A DNA stretch of 64,000 nucleotides. Origin: Firm-04 sp946413695. Its GTDB lineage: Bacteria; Bacillota; Clostridia; Oscillospirales; Ruminococcaceae. The stretch is taken from assembly GCA_946413695.1 (NCBI GenBank), contig CAMKLV010000001.1:1-64000 (forward strand), written 5' to 3'. The notes under the pieces were generated by a model. That model did not search any database, was not told where the DNA came from, and saw only the letters and a program-made list of their open reading frames with translations. This document shows, in pieces, positions 58,419 to 64,000 of this stretch. Position numbers and translations under genes: made by a program. Positions within the stretch are counted from its first letter, which is position 1. Every line of letters begins with the position of its first letter.

Positions 58419-59596
58419 TCAGCCTCCTGCTTCTTGATCAGATTCTTCGCAGCCTCAATCGCAGCAGCAATCTGATTGTCTTTTTCCGCATCCGGATCGT
58501 AGACCGCTTCTATATCCGGTTCCAGTCCGATCTCATGATAACAAGGCGTTTTGCCGGTCGCATAGGTAGCGGTTGTCAGCGTAACACCGCCGCCGGAAAG
58601 ATCAAAGGTTGTCTGCATGATGCCCTTGCCGAAGGTTGTTTCACCGACCAGAACAGCATCCGCATAATCGCGGAGCACACATGCAAACAGCTCGGCTGCG
58701 CTCGCCGTATTGCCGTTGACAAGAACCACATACGGCATCTTTTCAAAGTGGGCATCGGATTCAAGGATCGGCGATGCATTGCCGTCGCGGTCATAAGAAA
58801 ACGCGAGCTCGCCCTCCGGCAGCAGGGGATCGGTCATCTGTTCCAGCGCCGAAAGCACACCGCCGCCGTTGTTCCGCACATCAAAGATAAATGCTTTTGC
58901 GCCCTGTTTCAGGAGTTCCTGACGGGCATTTTCAAACTGTGCGATTGTCACGCCGCGGAATTTCCCGATGTAAATATAGCCGATATCATCCGGCAGATAG
59001 GCAGACTGCACCGTGATTTCGTCGATCTGCGCGCGGACAACCGTGATTTTTTTCTCTGTATCCGAATCGTGCTTGCGGATCAGAAGCGTGACCGATGTAC
59101 CGACCTCGCCGGAGATCATGTCAACAGCTTCGTCATAGCTTGCTTTCAGTGAGACGCCGTCCACCTCAAGGAGCATGTCGCCGACCTCGATACCGCGCTT
59201 TTCAGCCGGTCCGTCCTCCGTGACATCTGCGATTTCGGCAAAGCCTTCCTCTGTTTTTCGGATCGAAATGCCGATTCCGGTGTACACACCCGAATTGTTG
59301 TCATGATAAGCCGTCAGTGCCTCATCGCTGCGATAGACGCTGTAGCGGTCGCCGAGACCGCTGACATAGCCTTCCAGCATGCCCTCGAGCACATCATCCT
59401 CCGGCACATCTTTATAAAAGACATCGCGCACCTTTGCATCGAGCTCGTCAAGTCGCTGATACTTATCTGCAAGGCGGTCGATCTCTGTAATTTTCGAGTT
59501 AAACGCATTCCTGCTGGCGGAAAGCGTAATGACAAATGTCGCAGCAGCAGTCAGTGTCATCAGACTCAGAACTGTTCCAAGAGAGATTTTAACCAT
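58415..59596 (-). CDS. ctpA: CtpA-type S41 carboxy-terminal processing protease
   Basis: A 393-residue exported protease. It has an N-terminal membrane helix (about 4-26), then a PDZ domain (about 95-175: GIGISIRKTEEGFAEIADV, GDMLLEVDG), then the S41 core with FDVRNNGGG, the Ser nucleophile in NGNTASAAELF and Lys in GKGIMQTTF. ATG 59596 follows GGCGG. It comes after the M23 hydrolase, an arrangement seen in many Firmicutes where the protease is linked to FtsEX-controlled wall cutting. Confidence 0.93.
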   Translation of the reverse strand: MVKISLGTVLSLMTLTAAATFVITLSASRNAFNSKITEIDRLADKYQRLDELDAKVRDVFYKDVPEDDVLEGMLEGYVSGLGDRYSVYRSDEALTAYHDNNSGVYTGIGISIRKTEEGFAEIADVTEDGPAEKRGIEVGDMLLEVDGVSLKASYDEAVDMISGEVGTSVTLLIRKHDSDTEKKITVVRAQIDEITVQSAYLPDDIGYIYIGKFRGVTIAQFENARQELLKQGAKAFIFDVRNNGGGVLSALEQMTDPLLPEGELAFSYDRDGNASPILESDAHFEKMPYVVLVNGNTASAAELFACVLRDYADAVLVGETTFGKGIMQTTFDLSGGGVTLTTATYATGKTPCYHEIGLEPDIEAVYDPDAEKDNQIAAAIEAAKNLIKKQEAE

Positions 59597-59628
59597 CCCA
59601 GTCCGCCTTTCACATCCGCTTGAAAATG

Positions 59629-59675
59629 CCGGAAACGGCAAGAGACATCCTGACTGTCTCCTGCCGTTCTTCCGG
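59629..59675 (-). repeat. Long imperfect hairpin between the M23 and ctpA genes
   Basis: CCGGAAACGGCAAGAGACA pairs with TGTCTCCTGCCGTTCTTCCGG around a 7-base loop. It lacks a clear T-tract, so it may stabilise or process the operon mRNA rather than terminate it fully. Confidence 0.6.
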
Positions 59676-59712
59676 ATTGTAAGAAATGAAGCAAATTCGT
59701 CAAAAAGATGAA

Positions 59713-61269
59713 TTACGGTAGATAATTCAAAGGATTCACTCGTTCGTTGTTGATGCGCACCTCAAAGTGAAGATGCGGACCGGTCGCAGAACCCGTCATA
59801 CCGACGATGCCAACCTGCTGACCGACAGTAACCTGCTGACCGACAGAGACATCGACGCGCTGCATATGCGCATAGAGCGTCGAATAGCCGTTGCCGTGAT
59901 AGATCACAACATGCTTGCCGTAGCCGCCGCCCCAGTTATCGGACGTGACGTAGGAAACCGTGCCGTTGCCCGCAGCGCAGACTGCCGCGCCGTTGATCGG
60001 GCTGACGTTTCCGATGATATCAATTGCACCGTGTCCCTTTATCACGCCGGAACCGAACGGATCGGGACGCGGACCGAAATAACTGGAAATGCCGTAATGT
60101 CCCGGAACCGGCCATGCAAACATGCTGCCGCTCGGAGCCGGTGCCGCAGTGGTTGTAGTCGCAGCGGTAGTCGGGGGCGCAGTCGGCGGTGCGGTCGGAG
60201 CCGTTGTCGGTGCCGCGGTGACAACCGGAGCAGGTGCCTCTGTTACCACAGGCTGCGGTGCGACCTGCTGCGCCTCAGTTGCAGCCGGAGCTGTCACTGC
60301 CGGTGTCGGAACAACCGTTGTGTAAACAATCGGTTTCGCCGTAGTTGTGGTTGTAGTGCGAACCGTTGTAGTGGTGGTAACGGTAGTTGTCAGCTTTGCC
60401 TGAAGCTCAGCCTTTTTGCGGGCTTCTTCTTCCTTTTGTTTTCTTTCCTCTTCCATTGCCTTCCGCAGTGCTTCGGCAATGATTTCTTCCTGTTCCTTTT
60501 CGATTTCGCCAAGATCCAGCTGCTGCTGTTTCAGTTCATTGTTTGCAGTGAGCTGCTTATTTTCAATCATCTGAATCTCGACATTGTTATCGGAAAGCGC
60601 AGTGTTGAGTTCGAGTTTCGAGGCGTCAAATTCATCGAGCAGAACCTGAATCTCTGTCTGCTTGATATTGAGCGCCTGTACACTTGCAGTCAGATCCTGC
60701 TTGTGATTGGTCAGCGTCTGAATCTCCTCACGCAGATTTGTGATCATTTCATCATCGTGCTTGGAGATACGCTTAATCAGATCCACACGCGCAAGGACAT
60801 CATAAAAGCTGGATGCACCGACGAGTGCAGAGAGCAGCGAGTCATTGCCGTGGACATAGAGCGCGCGGATGCGGGACTTAAACGCCTTGAGTCCCTCCTG
60901 CACTGCGACTTCTTCCTCATCAATCTGAGTCTGCAGATCGGCAATCTCAGATTCCTTGTCACTGATCTCGCCGATCAGGTTGGACATCTGCGAGTCGATG
61001 AGAACCATCTTGCCGTTGATGAGGTTGATCTCCTCTTTCAGCGTCTGCTCGTAAGCAGCTTTATCCGAGAGATCCTCCGCGAGCTTTTTCAGCTCTGCCT
61101 TCTTTTTGTCAATCTGATCCTGTTTGTCTTTTTTCTCCTGTTCAATTTCCTTAAGTGTCTTCGCATAAGTCAGATTATTCGGATTCTGCTTTGCTTCCAG
61201 CGTAAGAGATGTCGCCGTCAAAATGACAGCAGACAGCACTGCAAGCGCTTTTCTGCATTGCTTGTTCAT
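59713..61269 (-). CDS. EnvC/PcsB-like coiled-coil M23 peptidoglycan hydrolase
   Basis: A 518-residue exported protein. A signal peptide (1-26) is followed by a long coiled coil (about 35-290) and a Thr/Pro/Ala-rich linker with TTTTT runs (about 295-380). The M23 domain (about 385-518) has the zinc motifs HGAIDI and HLHFE. The layout is that of the FtsX-regulated hydrolases EnvC/PcsB. It follows ftsX by 27 bases. FtsEX would use ATP to trigger its cell-separation activity through the coiled coil. Confidence 0.92.
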   Translation of the reverse strand: MNKQCRKALAVLSAVILTATSLTLEAKQNPNNLTYAKTLKEIEQEKKDKQDQIDKKKAELKKLAEDLSDKAAYEQTLKEEINLINGKMVLIDSQMSNLIGEISDKESEIADLQTQIDEEEVAVQEGLKAFKSRIRALYVHGNDSLLSALVGASSFYDVLARVDLIKRISKHDDEMITNLREEIQTLTNHKQDLTASVQALNIKQTEIQVLLDEFDASKLELNTALSDNNVEIQMIENKQLTANNELKQQQLDLGEIEKEQEEIIAEALRKAMEEERKQKEEEARKKAELQAKLTTTVTTTTTVRTTTTTTAKPIVYTTVVPTPAVTAPAATEAQQVAPQPVVTEAPAPVVTAAPTTAPTAPPTAPPTTAATTTTAAPAPSGSMFAWPVPGHYGISSYFGPRPDPFGSGVIKGHGAIDIIGNVSPINGAAVCAAGNGTVSYVTSDNWGGGYGKHVVIYHGNGYSTLYAHMQRVDVSVGQQVTVGQQVGIVGMTGSATGPHLHFEVRINNERVNPLNYLP

Positions 61270-61296
61270 AAATAAACCTTCCTTTTTGCTTTTGGA

Positions 61297-62214
61297 TTAC
61301 ATATTTGCGGCACGGTATCTCAGGTGAACACGTGTCGAAAGCACACTTCCGAATGCGCCGATCAGCGAACCGGCGATGATATAGGAAAGCATGACAATCA
61401 GATAGATTTTGTTATAGGGGATGACATTGCCAAGACCGATCGTGCTCAGGACATCAAAGCGTCCGAGCAGATTGACAAGGCTGTCATATGCAAACCATGT
61501 CAGCAGTGTGGCGAAAACGCCCGCCATAAATCCGTTGATCATGCCCTCAATAAAGAACGGAAAACGGATAAAGCCCTTTGTCGCGCCGACGCTCTGCATG
61601 ATGCTGATCTCGCGGCGTCTGGAGAACACACTGGCACGGGTTGTATTCGAGATAATAACCATGGAAACGATCAGCAGCGCGATGATAATTGCAATCGCTA
61701 CAATCGTTACAACGCGGCGCATTTCCGTCAGCAGCTCAACGAACGAATCCGGCGAGCGGACGGACTCCACGTTTTCAATCTTTTCCGTGGCTGAAAGCGT
61801 CTCATCCATTTTCGAGATATCCGAGACGCGGATGCGATAAGCATCGAGCAGGGGATTGTCATCACCGAGTGACTCAAACACGATCGCCTGATCGCTCATA
61901 TCCTCTTTCAGATCCTCGAATGCTTCCTCTTTGGTATAGAGCTGAACGCTTGCAATGTTGTTCATCGCGCGCAGTTCCTCGCCGATTGCTTCGAGGCGGG
62001 CATCATCGGTATTCTCCGAAAGGTAAACAATGACTTCGTTTTTATCCTCAATGCCGCCGATAATCGCATTGATATTTACGTAGAACAGAACAGAAATGCC
62101 GACGAGCAGCAAACTGACAAGCAGAACGCAGAACGATGCAAAAGCCATAACGCGGTTCTTCCAGACATTGTCAAAGCCCTGTCCGACAAGATACCGAAAA
62201 CTACTGAGCTTCAA
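61297..62214 (-). CDS. ftsX: Cell division protein FtsX
   Basis: A 305-residue membrane protein of four helices with a large outer loop (about 45-165). TTG 62214 is chosen (product starts MKLSSFRYLVGQGFDNVW, the usual FtsX start), with GGAGG 8 bases upstream inside the ftsE end. The FtsX-type C-terminal block SRRREISIMQSVGATKGFIRFPFFIEG (cited in part) is present. It overlaps ftsE by 14 bases. Confidence 0.95.
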   Translation of the reverse strand: MKLSSFRYLVGQGFDNVWKNRVMAFASFCVLLVSLLLVGISVLFYVNINAIIGGIEDKNEVIVYLSENTDDARLEAIGEELRAMNNIASVQLYTKEEAFEDLKEDMSDQAIVFESLGDDNPLLDAYRIRVSDISKMDETLSATEKIENVESVRSPDSFVELLTEMRRVVTIVAIAIIIALLIVSMVIISNTTRASVFSRRREISIMQSVGATKGFIRFPFFIEGMINGFMAGVFATLLTWFAYDSLVNLLGRFDVLSTIGLGNVIPYNKIYLIVMLSYIIAGSLIGAFGSVLSTRVHLRYRAANM

Positions 62215-62893
62215 TTTCTGCGCCTCCAATCACTTCGTCGAATACGACCTCGCCTTCACTGATATTGATGATTCTGCCGCCGAAATGGCGCACCATCTCG
62301 TGTGCATGTGTGACCATCAGAATCGTTGTACCGCAGGCATTGATGCCCTGCAGCAGCTCAACGAGCTCATAGGCAAGCTCCGGATCGACATTACCGGTCG
62401 GCTCATCCGCAATCAGCAGAGCCGGATCGTTCACAAGCGCACGGGCAAGCGCACATCGCTGCTGCTCGCCGCCGGACAGCTCGCTCGGATAACAGTCAGC
62501 CTTATCCTGCAGACCGACCAGAGACATGACATAGGGGACGCGCTTGCGAATCTGCTTTTTCGGCGCGTCAATTACACGCAGCACAAAAGCGATATTTTCA
62601 TAGACGGTCATGGTGTCAATCAGGCGGTAATCCTGAAACACAACACCGATCGTACGGCGGAATTCCGGAACCTTGCGCTTTTTCAGTTTCGTCAGATCAT
62701 AGCCGTTGACATAAACCTCGCCGCTGTTCGCATCGAGCTCTTTGAGCAGGAGCTTGATCAGCGTGCTTTTTCCGGCGCCCGATCGACCGATGACAAACGC
62801 AAATTCGCCGTCCTCGACCTTCAGGCTGACATCTGAAAGCGCCTCAACGCCGGTACTTTCATATGTCACGGACACATTTTTTAACTCTACCAA
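62201..62893 (-). CDS. ftsE: Cell division ATP-binding protein FtsE
   Basis: A 230-residue ABC ATPase. It has Walker A GRSGAGKST, Q-loop VFQDYRL, signature LSGGEQQR, Walker B LLIADEPTGNVD and the His-switch VTHAHEMV. It powers FtsX-dependent control of the wall hydrolase. The start is a TTG with GGAGG 7 bases upstream. An 18-codon open frame ends just before this ribosome site. Confidence 0.96.
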   Translation of the reverse strand: MVELKNVSVTYESTGVEALSDVSLKVEDGEFAFVIGRSGAGKSTLIKLLLKELDANSGEVYVNGYDLTKLKKRKVPEFRRTIGVVFQDYRLIDTMTVYENIAFVLRVIDAPKKQIRKRVPYVMSLVGLQDKADCYPSELSGGEQQRCALARALVNDPALLIADEPTGNVDPELAYELVELLQGINACGTTILMVTHAHEMVRHFGGRIINISEGEVVFDEVIGGAEIEAQ

Positions 62894-62905
62894 GAGTATT
62901 CCTCC

Positions 62906-62962
62906 TTATTTGGACGTTTTGGGGATCAGCGCGAACTTGCCCATGCGCTGATTCTTCGACAT
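62906..62962 (-). CDS. Short open reading frame upstream of ftsE
   Basis: ATG 62962 to TAA 62906 encodes MSKNQRMGKFALIPKTSK, a basic 18-residue peptide. The stop lies directly before the GGAGG of ftsE. A hairpin (62925-62952) lies inside it. GGGAAG just before the ATG is a weak ribosome site. It may be a leader peptide; chance cannot be excluded. Confidence 0.35.
   Translation of the reverse strand: MSKNQRMGKFALIPKTSK
62925..62952 (-). repeat. Hairpin in the ftsE leader
   Basis: ATCAGCGC / GCGCTGAT, a perfect 8-bp stem with a 12-base loop, 32 bases before the ftsE start. Confidence 0.55.
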
Positions 62963-63000
62963 CTTCCCAAGGGCGAAAATCAATTATGTAAACATGGAAA

Positions 63001-63027
63001 ATGCCAAACGAATCACTCCGTTCGGCA
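63001..63027 (-). terminator. Terminator of the regulator gene
   Basis: GCCAAACG / CGTTCGGC (one G-T pair) with an 8-base loop downstream of the minus-strand gene at 63067, followed by TTTT on that strand. Confidence 0.65.
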
Positions 63028-63066
63028 CTCCCCAAGCTCACAAACAAATCAGATTCATGCTTTCGC

Positions 63067-64000
63067 TCAGAACTTAACAGGGCTGGACGAAAGATATTTC
63101 TTTACCATCAGAGCGATCTTAAAGACAATCGCGTGATCAAATTCGCGGAGATCCAGACCGGTCAGCTTCTTGATCTTCTCAAGACGGTAGACCAGCGTGT
63201 TGCGGTGAACGAACAGCTTTCTGGAGGTCTCGGAAACGTTCAGGTTGTTCTCAAAGAAGCGCTGGATCGTAAACAGCGTTTCGTGGTCGAGGCTTTCGAT
63301 GCTGCCGCGCTTGAAGACCTCATGCAGGAACGTCTCGCAGAGGGTGGTCGGCAGGTGATAGATCAGTCTTGCGATACCGAGGTTATCGTAGCTGACGATG
63401 ACCTTATCCGTATCAAAGACCTTGCCGACTTCCAGAGCGGTCTGTGCCTCCTTGAAGGAACGCGCCAGATCCTTTACGCCGACAACGCTGGTACCGATAC
63501 CGACATTGACGCGGGTGTAGAACTCGCTCGAAAGTGTATCAGCAATGGAGCGTGCCAGCTTCTCGAGATCCTTGCTCTCGTTGGTGGACTTAATCTCCTT
63601 GACGAGCACGATATCGGTCTCCGTGATGTTGAAGACGAAATCCTTGCTCTTATCCGGAAACAGATTCTGAATGACATCGTAAGCAGAGATATCATTTGCA
63701 GAAACAATCCGGATCAGGAAAACAACGCGGCTGATTTCTGCATTGAAGTGCAGCTCGCGTGCCTTGACGACGATATCACCGGGGAGCACGTTATCCAGAA
63801 CAACGTTCTTGATAAAGTTGTTGCGGTCATATTTCTCGTCATAGTACTGCTTGATGCTGGACATTGCGATCGCAAGGATATCCGCATACTTTGCAGCATT
63901 CTCATCCGTGCCCTCGACAAATACGGCATAATCCGGCGTGGTGCGGACACCGAACGGCTTATAGGTAAATCCGTCACGGATAAAGAGGTCACCGGATTCA
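63067..64000 (-). CDS. PucR/CdaR-type transcriptional regulator, cut by the window edge
   Basis: The frame is open from 64000 down to 63067, giving at least 311 residues; the start is outside. The C-terminal helix-turn-helix is typical of the PucR/CdaR family: NNLNVSETSRKLFVHRNTLVYRLEKIKKLTGLDLREFDHA (cited in part), and the middle part fits a GGDEF-like fold. ATG 63864 is inside the gene and not the start. It precedes ftsE with a terminator between them. Its target is unknown; relatives sense sugar diacids or purine signals. Confidence 0.8.
   Translation of the reverse strand, partial: ESGDLFIRDGFTYKPFGVRTTPDYAVFVEGTDENAAKYADILAIAMSSIKQYYDEKYDRNNFIKNVVLDNVLPGDIVVKARELHFNAEISRVVFLIRIVSANDISAYDVIQNLFPDKSKDFVFNITETDIVLVKEIKSTNESKDLEKLARSIADTLSSEFYTRVNVGIGTSVVGVKDLARSFKEAQTALEVGKVFDTDKVIVSYDNLGIARLIYHLPTTLCETFLHEVFKRGSIESLDHETLFTIQRFFENNLNVSETSRKLFVHRNTLVYRLEKIKKLTGLDLREFDHAIVFKIALMVKKYLSSSPVKF

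Noticed and set aside
59767..61275. A 502-codon open frame opposite the M23 hydrolase
   Set aside because: Cys/Arg-rich product is the complement of the Thr/Ala-rich linker; the real gene has a signal peptide, coiled coil and M23 motifs.

Overview
The window reads as a chromosomal segment of a low-to-mid GC Firmicute of the class Clostridia, most like a Ruminococcus-type member of the Oscillospiraceae. This is inferred from AGGAGG-type ribosome sites, sigma-A promoters with 17-base spacers, an Rnf-type RnfC/RnfD pair, a MecA-like adaptor, a PdaA-type deacetylase, mannan-directed GH26 and GH130 enzymes, and Thr-rich linkers in exported proteins. Species cannot be named from the sequence alone.

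Layout. 1-4,620: an integrative mobilizable element (excisionase-like protein, tyrosine integrase, D5-type helicase broken by a frameshift, MobC-like protein, MobP-type relaxase), ended by a strong terminator. 4,720-8,040: a membrane S41 protease, initiator tRNA-Met and a lone serine recombinase. 8,140-16,390: a frameshifted rlmB, a P-type-ATPase-like protein without the catalytic motifs, a metalloprotease lipoprotein, and a large PAS protein with eroded kinase and receiver domains. 16,500-22,710: a radical SAM-HAD fusion, two lipoproteins, a ribbon-helix-helix protein with a visible operator, and rnfC-rnfD without the rest of the Rnf operon. 22,830-31,070: a small XRE regulator, a phosphatase, a PdaA-like deacetylase, rpe, a MecA-like gene, and a second Rnf-like membrane set (D-, E- and A-like) that has lost the conserved cysteines and is co-directional with a DUF4015-like exported protein. 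31,300-36,730: cmk followed by a PlsC-VanY-like fusion, then an ECF sigma factor and its membrane partner. 36,770-43,310: fused FeoAB, nspC, an amidase, an FkbH-like protein and an acidic repeat protein.

43,400-46,780 is a compact translation-related operon (ttcA-like, tsaD, trmN6-like, rsmI). 46,800-48,350 holds coaX and an ECF transporter S component behind a structured leader RNA. 48,400-53,430 carries an AI-2E family membrane protein with ppk, and a second ECF sigma/zinc anti-sigma pair. 53,430-64,000 runs leftward on the minus strand: a PucR/CdaR-like regulator cut by the window edge, ftsE, ftsX, an M23 coiled-coil hydrolase, a CtpA protease, then GH95 and GH26 genes overlapping the protease and each other, and finally GH130 behind its own promoter and LacI-like operator.

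The strongest candidates for undescribed biology are the cofactor-less Rnf-like D-E-A cluster, the pseudo-P-type ATPase, the PlsC-VanY-like fusion, the eroded PAS sensor and the structured leader upstream of the S component.
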